Shown: piece after piece, positions 1 to 14,700 of the stretch | Layout: every line of letters begins with the position of its first letter | How positions within the stretch are numbered: position 1 is the stretch's first letter | Source: Hofstenia miamia | Taxonomy: Eukaryota; Xenacoelomorpha; Acoela | NCBI GenBank assembly: GCA_004352715.1 | Contig: SCFE01000080.1 | Span: 189,701-253,700 of the forward strand | DNA: 64,000 bases | Direction: 5' to 3' | Position numbers and translations under genes: made by a program | The notes under the pieces: generated by a model | What the model was told of the DNA's origin: nothing | What the model saw: only the letters and a program-made list of their open reading frames with translations | The model's database searches: none

Positions 1-202
1 AAAAAGACAATTATTACATGCGGAAGCAAGTCAATCAGCGACAAATGTCTTTCGTAATTATTGTTTACAAAAATCACCTTAGAAAACAGAAACCAATGTC
101 ATCATTGAACCACATGCCAAGGAGGTAGACTCTGTTATATACGGATAGCCAATGTCCTTGACCACATACAATAGATGACGGCGTTTCTTTATTCGTACAG
201 TC

Positions 203-2056
203 TTGCATCTGACGACGATAATTATCCCCCAATCGTTGTTGATTCTATATCTGAAAGTGAAACAAACTTTTTCTCAAGGCCACATACCTATGGGCGACTC
301 ATCAAAGATGTATTTTCGTGCGGATGGATCGAATAGAAAATGGCTGACGTATTCCACAGAGACTGGCTGTTTTTACTGTACAGTTTGCCTTGTGTATGCT
401 CCATCTGCTGCATCCAATGCTTTCACTCTTAGTCAAAAGGATTGGCGACATATCTATCAACGGATTAACGAACACGAAAAAAGCAAATTTCACGACGATT
501 GCGCTCAACATCATTTGAGCATCGAGCGCGGAAAGGACACATTCTCATTAATGTTTTCGGAATCAAAAAAACCTTCGACGCAAAGCTATCATACGCAACA
601 GGCAGGTAATGGAACGCGTAGGGGAGGTGGTTAAAGTTATTGGTAAGCGTGGACTGAATTTTAGAGGGTCCACTGCAGAAGGTGAAGGTGCCTATAGTCT
701 AGATGATCCTACCATCGATCACGACACATTTTTCGAAATTCTTCTTTTGAGCAAATTTGATCCACTTCTGAATGACGGTGTTGTATGGAAGAGTCGTAAT
801 GCTCACGATGGTGGAAAGTAAGGGTAGAGGTAACCTTGTTACCTTTTTTCTGTAAAACTATTCTTGGTCATGTTATTGGAGCAATTTCGTCATTAATAAG
901 GCAGTCGATAATAGAGGAAATACACGCGGCAGGTATGTTTTCAGTACAACTTGACACCACACAAAATATATCTCAGAAAGACCAATGTACTATTGTGGTA
1001 CGATATCTGCATGACAACCTTGTTAAGGAAAGTCTCATTGCTGTTGTGCGAGTACAAGAGTCAACTGGCCAGGCTTTTCATACTCTTCTGCGAAAGGTGC
1101 TTCTGAACAATGGTTTGGATGTTAGCAAATGTGTTTCAGATTGCACAGATGGCGCCGCTAACATGCAAGGTGAATATGAATGTCTAGCAGTTTATTTGAA
1201 TGATGAATTGACTCAGCATATTCATGTATGGTGTTACGCTTATGTACTCAATCTTGTGATTGCTGACGTAACTAGTAATAATCTTGCTTCTGCCTCACTA
1301 TTCACACTGATCAATGGCATTGCAGTTTTTTTTCGGGAATCCTACCAAAGAAATGGTATATTGGAGAACATCATGTTAAGATTCAACAGATTGGGAAGAC
1401 AAGATGGTGGTCAAATCATTTTACTGTCAATGTTCACAACAGAATATTGGATGCGGCAATTCAAAGTATGCAGGGTAGATTTAAAGTTAATTCAGAGTTG
1501 TATAGAGACTTGTCGTACTTGTCACTGGTGCATTATGCAGATGTTCATGCAATGCCAGTTAACGCAATGGGAAAGTTGAGTAGTGTCTTACTTCCCTTTA
1601 ACAATAATGCTACGCGGGATGTATTATGTTTCCAGTTGCAGAACAGCTTGAACGCCGAGGTATTTAGCCATATACCCTTTGATAACAATTCCTCTGACTC
1701 TGAAGACCTTGTTCAAGACGAAGAATTGTCTAGTGGTCAATGTAAGATGAAGTCGCAGTTGTGCCGCTTGTGCTTTTATTACATTGTCAACATATAATCT
1801 CTTCAGCAATGCGTACTCTACACTCCATACGGCGTACAAGTTCCTATTGACTTTCTCTATTACTCAAGTTGCATGCTAACGATTTTTTTCAATATTAAAA
1901 TACATTAAAAATAGACTCAGAAGTTCATTATGCCCCGACAACCTAGAAAGCTTTATGTTGGTGTGCATTGAAAAGGATGTACTGATGTCTCTCGATAACT
2001 CTGATATTATTGATAATATTGCTAAATATAATTTATTACTTTGTTTACTTAATTGA
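203..2056 (+). pseudogene. hAT-superfamily transposase relic (TTF-type zinc finger, DUF4371-like core)
   Basis: This is a decayed hAT transposase of the class related to ZMYM1/DUF4371 proteins, enzymes that cut and paste hAT elements. An N-terminal TTF-type zinc finger is visible near 340-500 (WLTYSTETGCFYCTVCLVY followed by a histidine-rich HEKSKFH). The catalytic core follows with FSVQLDTTQ near 935-960, CTDGAANMQG near 1143 and HVWCYAYVLNLV near 1225. The C-terminal dimerisation region lies near 1860-2050 (ILKYIKNRLRSSL, then an E/D-rich helix). The frame shifts near 620, 830 and 1440-1480, and a TAA near 1877 stands where the family has the Glu of its CER motif. The reading frame is therefore dead. 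It lies in the same orientation as the PAIP1-like gene, upstream of the first exon visible here, so probably in an intron. No terminal inverted repeats or 8-bp duplication were identified. Family assignment is from motif recognition. Confidence 0.8.
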
Positions 2057-2633
2057 AGCTTACACAATACATTTCTTGAATATTTTTGCTTTATTATATT
2101 ATGTGCCTCGTAAACAGCGTTGGGTTTTGGGGTATGGAAGGGCCGGTTTTGTTTTTTTCTAAAGCCGAGTTGATCTTTTTGCCCGGGCCGGTTTGTGTTC
2201 CCAGTCCGCCCCTGATCAATTCTGTCCGACATTTTGTTGCTGGGTTTATTAAGGGGGTATTTGGAAGCAAGAACGCTTCAAAAACTATTTTGTTAGTCTG
2301 GTAAACTAGAATATGCGGAAGTCTTCTTTATAGACACAAACTGCTTTGTCCACATTTTCAAACAATTTTCTACAATCCTATTAGGAAATTTTAGAAATCC
2401 TTGTATACGGAAACATTTCCGATTGAATTTTCTTCCCTGTTATGATGAACATTTGTGATAAATAGGCGATGTGTACATGAGTGTTTGAAAATGTAGCATA
2501 AGCAATGCTTAATGTCAAAGTTCTTTTGTAATTCATTAATGTGTTTTGTAATAATAATATATATTTATAATAATAAATATATTTTTCAACTTTAAATTTC
2601 ATTCATTTAGAGTATTCAGCAAGCTAATTTCAG
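2057..2633. other. Intron sequence after the hAT relic
   Basis: AT-rich sequence with no gene that I can support. It ends in the splice acceptor TAATTTCAG at 2625-2633 of the first visible PAIP1-like exon. A G-rich patch near 2105-2215 has no recognisable coding content. Confidence 0.5.
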
Positions 2634-2714
2634 GTATTCTGGTGCTAAAATGGCTTATTACTTATCATATCCACATCAAATTTCCTTCGAATTCAGATCA
2701 CAAATATTTGCAAG
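2634..2714 (+). CDS. PAIP1: PAIP1-like exon (MIF4G, first visible)
   Basis: Acceptor TTTCAG precedes it and the strong donor CAAG|GTGAGG follows. One base completes a split codon, then 26 codons (YSGAKMAYYLS...FEFRSQIFA) and two bases AG. It matches the PAIP1 segment around Y-x-G-A-x-x-x-x-YLS. It leaves phase 2, as the next exon needs. Confidence 0.8.
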
Positions 2715-5700
2715 GTGAGGATTTTGGTTTCCCTATCAAATGTATTATTTAACAATTTCGGGATATTGATATTATTTTTAATTTCAGTTTTTTATTAGAT
2801 TATGCCTTTGTTTATATCTTGTCAAATTACAGGATTCATTCTCTTGTTATTGTTAAATTCTTTTTGTAAGAGTTGCTGGTAAGAGTTAGTTTTCCTATTA
2901 AAAACAAAGTTTTAGAATATATCTATCGTCTGTTTGAACATCTTATCTCAAAATATATGTTCTAATTGATTTGCAATAATAACTTTTTTCAATGTAAAAT
3001 TATTAGGGCTCGACGTTATACCGAAAAAAACGAAACCGCGGTTTCACTCAAGCCTGTAACCGAACCCAGTTTTCGGTTTTTTGCAGAAGCAGTTACCTAG
3101 AATGTTATTTCAAAGAAAAGATGCAGTATTCTTGGAGCAAAGGGTAAAATGTTTGCCCGAGTGTAATTTTCTTTACTTGATTAACAGTGCAATTTAGTGT
3201 TACAGTAGGCGTCATATTACTTGGGACATTCTGCACTTAACCTAATATTTTAATTTTTTAGCCTTTTGTCAAGTATTTAATTTACTTTAAGATAAAAATA
3301 TAGGCTCAGATGAGATGCGTTGTAAAGAATACTACATAGGTTATACATGCTGCTGGATATTTAAAATTTTGAGAAAAAGTGATCTTTAGACAACATCAAA
3401 TTACTTGGGACAAATGTGTTTCATGATAAAAACACATAGAAACCGGTTTTTATTCAAATTTTAAAATTATAGGAAACTCAATATGTTCTATTACTACCTT
3501 TATTCTTGATAACTGCATTTATATGATTTGGCATTGACTCCACAAGCTTCATTATTAATGCTAGCAAATTTGGTAAATGGAACCAGTGCCCAATAAGTTC
3601 TTCAATCAGTTGGGCTTTGTTACTAATTGTAACTGAAGAAATCTCTATTGGATTTAAGTCTGGGAGATTGCCAGGCCAATTCAATGTACTCCTATTTTCA
3701 TCAGCAACAAAAGTCTTTATTGTCTTTGATCTGTGGCAAGGGGCACCATCATGCATATAAATGCAGTTTTCTATGGAGATAAGCCAGTCAAAATTTGTGG
3801 AATGTCTCTATATGTTCTGTGTTTAACAGTTGCAGAGGTGGGTTTGGGAGTGTTTTTTTTATGCCAAACTCTTCTTCTTTGAGCATCTTTGCACTCAAAA
3901 GTGCTTTCATCTGAAAAGCAGACTTTTCCCCAATCGTCTTTGGTCCAATTTTGATGAGCCAAAGCAAACTGCAATCGCTTAGCCTTCATTGCAGCAGTAA
4001 GTTTTGGTATTTTTCTAGGAATTACTGAGCAGCAACCATATTTGCGCAATCGTTGCTAAGGGAAATTGTTGTTCCAGCTTCTCTCCATTCATTTTGGAGG
4101 TGCTTAGCATCTGAAAGAGGAGTTTTTTGCAAATTCCGCATTAAAATCCGATCTTCTTTGAGCATTGTCTTAGGTTTTCGCCCACAACGACCCTTTCTCT
4201 TTGACATCAAACACCCCAAATTTTGAAATCTGGAAACAGTACTTTTACTAACACCAGTCTGTTCAGCAATTTGCCTCACAGTTAGAGTTTCAAGTCGTAG
4301 CAATGCCTCTATTTCACTCTCTTTTGAAGAAATTATATCTGGATCAGGCGTGATTAGGAGTATAACAAAACGTAGCTGGTAGAATAATTATAAATCCAAT
4401 AGCCTAGAAAATGATTTCCCGCAAAATATGCTATAATATTAATTTAATAGTGCAAAGAAACAACCACAATTTAGCTTTGAAGTTATTAGTTAACAAGAAC
4501 CTCGAGTTGTTATTGTTGACTAGATTTTTGTTGCTGGCATTACCATTTCGAGCAATGTATAGGCATAATAGGGTAAATAACACTATTTTTATTTAAGAAT
4601 TTAAAAACCACAGTAAAGTCTTAAAGACAGCTTAAACTCTTTTTGTAGAATAACAAAATAAGCAAATTCTGCATTGTCCCAAATAATTTGCCACCTACTG
4701 TATATACTTTAGAAGGGCAGGCTTATTTTGAATAGCATTTTCTAATACCGATAGTAGTATGCTAGAAAAATCGAAACCGCGGTTTTCAGCTCTAAAAAAA
4801 TCGAAACCAAACTCATTTTTTGAAAACCACAGAACACTAGAAATTGTTCATTGTAACTTGATTAATCGTAAATTTGAATACGGAGCTTTTGGAAAGCCTT
4901 ATATTGTGTTTATTTCTATGGATGGTTTAATTCACAATAAATATTTGTGATTTCATGGGAAAATACAGAATAAACACATTGATTTGATTTTTAAATTTGT
5001 TTTTGATATATTTTTCTTAAAAATGTCAGTGTTACTTAAGTGCAGATTTTCCATGTTAAAATTCGTCGTATTTTTTAATTGAAATGAATTTTATAATAAT
5101 TGTGGTTTTCTTCCTCTCTTAGTCCTTAAGTTTCTAAGGGTTTTTAACGTTCCGCTACAAAGGGAAGTTTTGAGAGAAGAAATTTTACCTTCTCCGATTA
5201 AGACATTGAATTGCATATTTATTAATTCCAATGTAAAAGTTGATTATATTAACTAAATATTTGGTTGAGCAAAATAAACATGAAATATTTTATTCGTAAA
5301 TGTTGTTTTGATTGCTATTGAAATCTTTCAAAACACGCCCAAAATTTCAATTATTTCCCAACTATTCACGCATGCTACTACATAGGTTTTCAATTTTTCT
5401 AAGGAGCCAAAATTTTTGTTTCATCTTCCAAAATATAATATATACTTGGTCAGTATAACTTTTTTCTAAGCCTGTTGGTCTTGATAACGAAATTTTCAAA
5501 AAACTTTTTGATTGCAATTCTAAAAAGATTGAAACAATAAATTAAATATTGAGTTTTATTCATGATAAAAATTGTCTAGGTCATTTCTTTTTTGATGATG
5601 TTCTATTGCTTTGAATTGTTTTTAATTGGGCCTAATGCTCTTCTACACCAAAAATCTATTATTGCAAATACTACCAGTTATTACTAAACGTAATTTCAGT

Positions 5701-8700
5701 TTTTTAAATGTTGATTGTTTGGTATTCATGTCAACTAATCAACTTATTACTGTAGTACCTTCCCGTGTTACAATAATTTTCAACTATGGTTTAGTTAATT
5801 TCTAGAGATTATTGCAGTACATTGAAACGGGTTGTGTTTACTAATGTAGAAAAAATTAGATTTAGCAGTTGCATTAATTTAAATTTTGATACGGTTTCTT
5901 TTTTAGTTTGAATAAAGAATGTGGCACCATTGACGGTCTACTAGATAATCGTTCACAAGTAAATTATGAAAGGCTGCAAGGAGTTCTATTGTTCTTGGCA
6001 GAGCTTTATTTAAACATGACAGTATGCTTTTAGTTTGTTTGGAGTTGTGTATTTCAAAAGTGTAGTGCAGTAAAATATTAATTTTTTACATATTGTATTT
6101 TTAATCCTCAAGACTAAATGTTTAGCTTTCATACTTACCGACTTTAAACTTAAATCTATTATATACTCCATATTTGTTTAGGAAACACACTTTACAGGCT
6201 TTAAGAAACAATTTAAAATATATTTATTAAAATAAGATTTTGATATTTTGCAGTTGAAAAAAATTGTTGTCCGAGGTCAATTTTGCCGTACAATAACAAC
6301 AAAAATAGATTTCATGAAATAGTATTATTTGACACCTTCATTGAAAGTCTTGCCTCATGATTTGGAACATGGTAGAAGGATTTCTTGGTTACCGTTTTTA
6401 CTAATAGGAATAACATTGATCTATCCAAGATAATCGAAGAAATTTTTCTTTTCAATTGCTCGTATTGTCTATTGAAAATTTACTGACAAATGATATTTTT
6501 CGTGTAGAATTTCTTTTTGTTGGCTGAGACTGTTCGATCAAATGTTATTGTTATGTCCGTTATTAATGTTAGACAGTTTATTATTCATTCTCTCAAATTA
6601 CCAGTGACATTAAAGATTGACGTGTCCTTAGGTACATATTTCAATTGAACAAATACAGAATTTATATTTCTCTTTTATTGTTTTTTATCAACTTCTGTTT
6701 TCAATACCACAGTTTATGATGCTTTCAATGTTCAGGAAATGTGTGGAGTTTTTATCTGATGATATAAAAACTCCGGTACATTTTCAGTTATGAACTGAAA
6801 TGTTTCATAGATATGTTTACATAAACTCAATAACCAACAATTGGTATTTTGCAGATGAAAATTAATATTCTTATAACGTTGCGCTTGTATTTTAACCTAT
6901 ACATGACACTATTAATTAATTTCAATCAATGTCATGTTCTATAAATTAAAGCAAATAATCGAACCTGTTTTCCGTTAGTTTTGGTCATATGGATTACGAA
7001 ATTTTTTCATGTGCACTTGCTGCTGACAATAACACTTTGTTAGAGTTTTACATGTTCATGCTTTTCAAACACTGAAGACATTAATTTCTATGTTAAATTG
7101 TGAATGTAGGAAGATATTCATTATTTGAAAATATAGTTTGATACTTGGTGCATATGTGTTATGAATACGAAGATAAATTTTTGAATTTTTTTTTAGAGGG
7201 AGTTGACATCTACGTCTACTATGTTAGATAATCCTGATATTTTTTTTTTCATATAGAGGCAATGCGAATGCTGTCTCTATTCTATTTGTTAAAAAAACCG
7301 AAACCTATTATTAATGGAAAATTTTTTATTACCAAATATTTCAGGTTTTTACAGAATCTATCTTGCAGTATTGAAAAAAAATTAGTCATTATCTAAAATG
7401 AATTATATTTTTTAGTAATATTTTATTTATAGCTTTAACTGACATTTATCATAAATAGATATTCGTCACTCTGTTCTATTAATGATATTAAATTTTAATT
7501 TAGTTGTTTGATATTGCGCAATCTAACGTAATGTAGAACAAATTTAATATTTCAGCTACTGCTATGGTATTAGTAAATGTTATGGTACTTGTTTTAATAT
7601 CTTTCGGAATTCATTGACTTTCAATCTAATGATTATTATCAGTTTTCAGGCGATGAAATGAAACATGGGATTCTCACATGATTGAATTCTCATTTCTCCC
7701 TAAATTTTTATGGTAGTTTATATTTGGATTGATTTTTAGTTAAACTGTATCGTATATCTATAATATAAGGGTGCGTTTAGAATCCCCGTTATTGTGAAAA
7801 TGGCTTACTCATTGATGAGCGTGATGAGTTTCTCAGGTCGCTCCTGAAAAATACCATTCTTAAAATTCTCGAGTACTCCAAGGACGATAGTCCATTTGTC
7901 TCCATTGGCAGAGTACTCAAGGTTGGCAATTAGCTGCTTTTGGTTTTTACTATTGAATATTTAGTTAACCGGAAGTGCTCTGGACGAGAACGATCGATAT
8001 GATAACAATTCAAGTCATCTTAACCAAACTGATCGAATTTACACTCACGTAAAGGCAATTAGCGAAGATCCCAATACTATGGAGTACTATTTAACTGTTT
8101 TTTATGCATTGAATTTTGCAATTTGGTGAACTAATTTTAATTGGCGCATAATTGCTTTAATGTGAATGGCCTTCCTACGGAAAACCTAATTAAAAAATTA
8201 TTTAAATAAGTTTATTTTTTAATAAATATTACACCAATGATTCATGTTTCACCAAGCCACATTAGTGCATTACTAACTACACTGCATAGCCCATTTGCAG
8301 GTCGCTAGTTCTATTCACAAAGGGGAAATGGAAAAATATTTGCATAGGAAATTTAAAAAATATATTAAAAATCATTCCAAATGATAGTATTTGTTCGAGC
8401 AAAATCGTATAATATGTATACGGCAAAACTGCAATTTGAAAGATTAGTATCACTTTAACTTAAAGTCATCATCTATTAAAATGTTCATGTTGTTTTATTG
8501 AATTTAGAGTTGTACGTTCACTTTACAAACGAGTGCTCAATCTTCGCGCTAACGGATGGATTTCTGAAGAAAGTACGAGTGCGCCCACCCACGATTCTAC
8601 AAATTATCCCCTCAATTTGGTAATTCATCCGCATGCAATTTTCTAGCAGAAATATAATTGCATTCAATTACTCTAAACGTTTAAAAAAATATCTTAAATA

Positions 8701-11700
8701 TTGTTTTAGGAAAACCCCGTTTTTTATCTTCAAGATGGCACTCCTATCCCATCACACGAATCTGGTTAGTTGTGTTCTTATAAAAATTGTTTGAAGCTAC
8801 TTTTAGATACATAATATTTTATTATTTTAAGCTAAATCATGATTGTTCAGTTTTGGTATTTAAATTCATATTTGGTAAATCCGGAAAAAACCACTAAGTA
8901 AATGTTTTAATTTTGTTATGTATAAACGGCAAAGTAGACTTATGTTTGTCAAAATAGACAAGCAGTTTTAATTTTGAGTAATATTAAATTGAATTGATGT
9001 TTTTTAATTTTAGCTTATCTTACAAAAACTAAAGTGCAATACCCAATGGCCACACGCTCTAAAAATAATTGGGAAGGGGTGCTTTATTTACCCTAAAATT
9101 TTGTAATTTTGAATGCCCACAACAGTATTGTGGATGCAAGAAAAACAAATTATTAGTTTCATTTAAATACATTAGTGACATTATGTACACTTTCCATGCA
9201 ATTTTGCATTACATTGTAGAATTTCTGTCCTGAATATGAGTAATTTACATGTGCAAGCCACAGAAATCATTTAAAAATTCTGAAAATTTCTAGAAAATTG
9301 GACCCTGGCCACATAGAGCACGATGCTTCTGGCAGCACCGGCTCTTTTTCACCGAATATCCACAATTATTTTAAATGCATGTTTTAGACTTCTTTGAAGA
9401 TGAAATCGACGAATTGGACGAATGCTTTAGCGAAGCTCTGACTGTAAACGAATCTGGAGATTCTAACGCTTAGTAAGATTTTATTGTTCAATCAATTTTC
9501 ATTGTATTTATAATATATTAAAATTTCAACCGACTACATCGCGGTTTTCATTGTTTTAAGTCAAATTCTTCATTTATTTCATTAATCTGGCAGAATTTTT
9601 CACCTAGTAATTTTTTAGTGTCTATCCAATTCTATTTAGCGAGTTATATTAAGTTCTTTATATTTGTAATTCATTTGGTAGTAAATTTTATTTCAGAAGT
9701 AGAGATCAATATTTTCAATTTTCACATGATTTTCTGCTATTGATAATAAGCCTGTAATCTCAATGGTATCGTAGAATTAATATACTGATCAAATGCCGAA
9801 ACCTCTAAACAAGCCCTGCATTGTTAGCCATTGAATGTACTTGAGTTGACCACCTTTACCTTAATGACTTAATTGTATTATTTGCATTAACCACATCGTT
9901 GAGTCCTTTAACATATAATACAATGAATTAATAAATATCTTGGAGAAAATATATCAAATTATCGTATAAATAGAATGCATTTCCTTGTATGATATTCGTT
10001 CAACTTTTGTTTTAAAAAACAGTGGCGTTGTCATTAATGCGGAAAAGTAATAACTGTAGTCCAATTCTACGAGCAATTCATTCAAATATACGAATATAGT
10101 AATAACTTCATCAATTATTAAATGATGCGTTTCTTTAATTAATAGACTATAAACGCAGTCTGATGCTTGGATTATTTGAGTCTATATTACATCTAGTAGG
10201 CGTACTGTTCCATTATCTCATAATTGCCATTTTTCATTCAAAATGTATAACCCATCTTCTTTTATTGCAATTCAATTGTTCTTAAGCAAGCTTTTTGATG
10301 CTCTAGTCAGTACAATTTAATTTCATCAGCGGGTTGCTGTTTACCAATATTTGCTATTTGAACAGGGGCAGTATCTTTAGTCTCAATTTTTGTTGTAAGA
10401 AGCAACGCGGAATCTGTCGTAACATATCAATCGTGTTCCATTATCCAACCGTCTTGCTACAAACAGTGTGTATGCTGAAAATTCCTCTATACTTACGCAG
10501 TATTTTCTGCTGTCGATAGTACAAGGGCTATCCACAATTTTCAAGTAGAACCCACTATAGCAGAGAGCGCCCCATGCCATGACTTTGGGACACAATTTGG
10601 ATGCCTTTCTCACGAACCGCCTACGTCGTTTTGAGTACCAAACTTGAATTTTTGTTACGGTAAAGTTGGAAGAGGCTTTCATCTGTAAAAAAACGTCTTG
10701 AAAATGGTAGTCTTTCCACGTTCGTTAGAAATCTAGGCGCTTTTGCTTGTGTGCTTCCGTGATCTGGGGCACTTTTATTCGGCAGTATTTTATGGATTCC
10801 AGATTGTTTTAAGTTTCGTTGCACTGTGGATCTGCTGACATCTTTTTCCGCTTTCCGAACAAACTTAATGGACATTATGTGCAGAAAAAGTCGGATTCAT
10901 AAGTGCAATTCCGGACAATTTTTGTCGATTCTGACCAGTCAAATTCTTGGACCGGCCACTTCCTGGCTTTCTCTCTATTGACCCGTCTTGATAGGCTGTG
11001 AAAAATCTTGAATAAATCATTTGGTATCTGTGTGGAAACGATTTTCGAGTCTACTTCTAAGAAATTGACAACTCATGTTAACCTCAAATAAAACGCGTGT
11101 AGCTAGATATTTGTTAGTGAACAAACACGTTCACACCTCAGCAAAGTAAGGCAATCACCTTTCCCTTAAGCTCGAATTAAAATATTGCAAACAATTATTT
11201 TCGTTCTCCCAGAAAGTGCTGAAACAAAACCTGTAGTGTGGCCACTTTTTTTACCCAAGCTATACAAAGGAAGAAAGACCACATCTAATTTTTTCATGGA
11301 CAGTAGTGCTTTAAATTATTCGTTATAGAACTCTAAGGTCTTATTTTTAATGTGATTTGTTGGAGGAACCCAAGTTTGTGAAACAGCAGTCATCAAATCT
11401 GCTTTAAAACATTATAACATCAGAACATTAGAACACTATAATTACTTCAAGTCAAATACAGACTGAAGATTAATATGTACATAAAAAGAATAAAAGAACA
11501 AAAACATAAATTAAATAGGAGTAAATGTTGGCTACTTCCGTCATTTAAATTAACTTCATTTCGCGATGAGCAAAAATATTCATGAACGTTTCAGTTCGTA
11601 ATAAAGGTGTTTGATATGTTTGATTTAATCTGGTTGAACGCTCTTTTTTATTTTTGTATATTATGAAATAATTAAACATTGGATGTCGTGGATTTTCTAC

Positions 11701-14700
11701 AATTTTTGTAGCAACTCTTAAGTCTTCCTCATCTCTGCTCTTAAATGGATCATATATCTTTTCACAAAATGAAAAAGATTACCTTTAGCAATCCAAGTAT
11801 CACTTAAGACTTTCTTCTAATGATTGAACATTCAGGTCTTCTTAACAAGACTGTTGTAGTGTCATTATGCACAAGTTCTTTGTTTACAATAGGACTATGA
11901 AAGAACTTATATGCATATTTTAGTATCTATCAAAGTTTTTGAAACATCCGGAACAAATTTATTTACTCCAACGCAACGCATTTTGATAATAAAATATAAT
12001 TGTCAAAATTAACCTCTTGAAGGGCATCAACAAGAGTATGAGATGGGAAACGATAAACTTTAATAATATATTTAATCTTAGGCAAGAGAGTTTGAATTTT
12101 AGGTCATTTTCAAAAAGTCCATTGCACAAGTATGTGTATTACTATCATCACTAGAATTTCGCTTTATTCAGGTGGGTAAATCCATTCAAATTCCTGAGCT
12201 TCATTTAAATTTGAAGTGTTGGGCACATTTGTTTCTAATATGCCTATGTTTCTAACTACTTGTTTTCCTAATAATTTTTATTTCTTCTAATAAGATAGCT
12301 GTGTCAGCAGGTTGCAAATAGGAGTAGCTGACTCATACAACTGCGTGGGAGTGCTTACACTTTGGAATTGAGCGTTAAGCAAATCTCTGTAAGTTTATGC
12401 ACAAAAGATTCTGCTTTTCCATTAGACGAAAATTATCAAGTGTATTTTGGCTTTAACATTCAAGTTATGCATGACTCAAACCTGTAACTGCCTACTCTCA
12501 ATAAGTTCAATTAGCGCACTAATGAATTCAACGAATTTTGGAAAAATAATGAATAATTTTTTGAAATATTGGGTATCAGATTTATCAATTGGAAGCAGTT
12601 CATTATTTATATTGAGCAATTATGACTAATTTCTATCCCACCCTACGGAAATTAGCCCATCTATTTTTGCAACGACAGTCATTGTATGGGCACGCAAACG
12701 ATCGAATTTGGAAAAAATTGCTCACAGGACAATGCATTGAGGCGGTCTTTGAGCCCATTTGGATTCCAAAATCGACTTATGGTGCTAGTAAATTTCAAAT
12801 CTTAGTTATCTATCCCAAAAGTTCGCCTTACATTTCTTCAAATGTAGTCTAGGGAGATAGAATTTCGGGAGAAAGTGAGTTCTTGTTCTTGTATNNNNNN
12901 NNNNNNNNNNNNNNNCGACTTATGGTGCTAGTAAATTTCAAATCTTAGTTATCTATCCCAAAAGTTCGCCTTACATTTCTTCAAATGTAGTCTAGGGAGA
13001 TAGAATTTCGGGAGAAAGTGAGTTCTTGTTCTTGTATTTGCTGCTACCTCTTCAGTTGGCTTGCATTGTACAGATACGGATCAATGTACGAAATATGGCA
13101 AAAATTTATAATATAAATTTGTTTTAAATTTCTTACATATATTGGATTGCCTTCTTCGAAAATGTATTATATACTATTTTTTTGGTCGAGTGACAATCAA
13201 AGGGGAATGGGAACTTTAATAGCAGCATATTGATAACAATAATGTTAATATCATATTTGAATTTAACGTCAAAACAGACAAACCGAATTTTATTGATCTC
13301 CACTCTATACAATACAGTGATTAGGGATTGGTCTTTTATTAATTTTCTGTAATGCAAATTTTCTTTTTTCTGACTCATAACACTGATTGAATAAATTTTC
13401 TCTTTCTGATCAACCATTTAAAAGTTGGTGTAACGCATCCTTTGGTTTTAAGGAATTTTTAAAACAACGCTATTTATTCAAACTAAGATACTGTGAAATT
13501 CTCCTAAGCTCTATAACGTTTCACATTTGCAGCAAATGTGACAAAACGTGAACGTCATAATTAAATCTTCATAACAGAATCCTTACAGATATTGATAGTA
13601 AAAAGAAATTGTCATTAAGAGCACGATTTATTAATTAAAATCCAAAAACACCACACTGCAGTAAACAAGAGCGATCATTGCTGGTTTTCTCAAGCAGGAA
13701 TGCAGGTTGATGATTAAATTCAGAGGAAATAACTCACACTGGATGCTTCTTTGAAACATGTGATAAATACGTTTTTAGAACAAACTCTCCAAAAATAAAA
13801 TATTTTTGTATCACGCCCAAAGAAACGTTGTGTCACTTGGTAGACAAATGTATGGTGATTTTCACCAGTGATCAGTTGGAAGTAATGAGTTTGTTTTATA
13901 TAATGATGCTTGGTTTACACAGATGTCATGACCATCGCAAAAATCGCATATAGCAAATACTATTAAACTTAGTTTGTTTAATTAAGGCTTTTACTGGCGC
14001 ATCACAGTGTAAAAAATTTCACGTTCAATTAAGAACGTATGAAAAACCCCTTGTACTTCAGTTTACATTTATCATAAAATGCAGCAAGAATAAATATTTC
14101 ATTGTTTACTTGTAATGTTTTGCTTTCTGATTTAGATATGAGACGCTATTAATATTAAATTTTCAAATTATTTCAAGTTCTTTACTGTTGGTAGAAATAA
14201 ATGAGGAACGTGATTTTCAATAAATCTAGAAATACCCAAATAAAAAATTTTTCCATCATCTAAATTTTCAACTTGTCTATTCCGTATAGAATTAAGTTAA
14301 ACAAAAAATATTTATTGAAGGCCCGTTGCACCTTTCCAATTATGGGGAGAGCCTGAGATACATCATGATTGTATTTTTTTGTAAACTACATTGAAGTTTA
14401 ATCATAAATATTTCAAGAATCGATTAGCAAGATTGGTAAATTGTAATTGTTCAGTGGACTTCAAAAATGCAATTATTTCAAGTGCTTAATATTACCAGAA
14501 ATTTTTATGAAAAGTTTATTGATTAAGTCTTCATCAAAGTTTTTTTATTCTACATCAAGAAGGTTCAAATTCTGTTTTTGAGACATGCTTTTCAATGTCT
14601 TTGAAAATTAGCAGCACTTTGTTTCGTCAGCGACTTATACATTTGATCTTTAAGAACTTGTCAGGCATGGATAATTTGGCACCAGGAATATTTGTCTGCA

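Noticed and set aside
5123-5256. Exon-like stretch after the strong acceptor TTCCTCTCTTAG
   Set aside because: The open frame looks protein-like (PLQREVLREEILPSP) but starts and ends in phases that do not fit the flanking PAIP1-like exons and does not match the family.
5471-5544. Exon-like stretch GLDNEIFKKLFDC
   Set aside because: Resembles a MIF4G helix, but there is no GT donor before its in-frame stop, and the 2714-to-5907 junction already joins in phase.
8508-8560. LYR-type mitochondrial motif in VVRSLYKRVLNL
   Set aside because: The apparent LYRM similarity is fortuitous; the neighbouring exons place it in the last MIF4G helix of a PAIP1-like protein.
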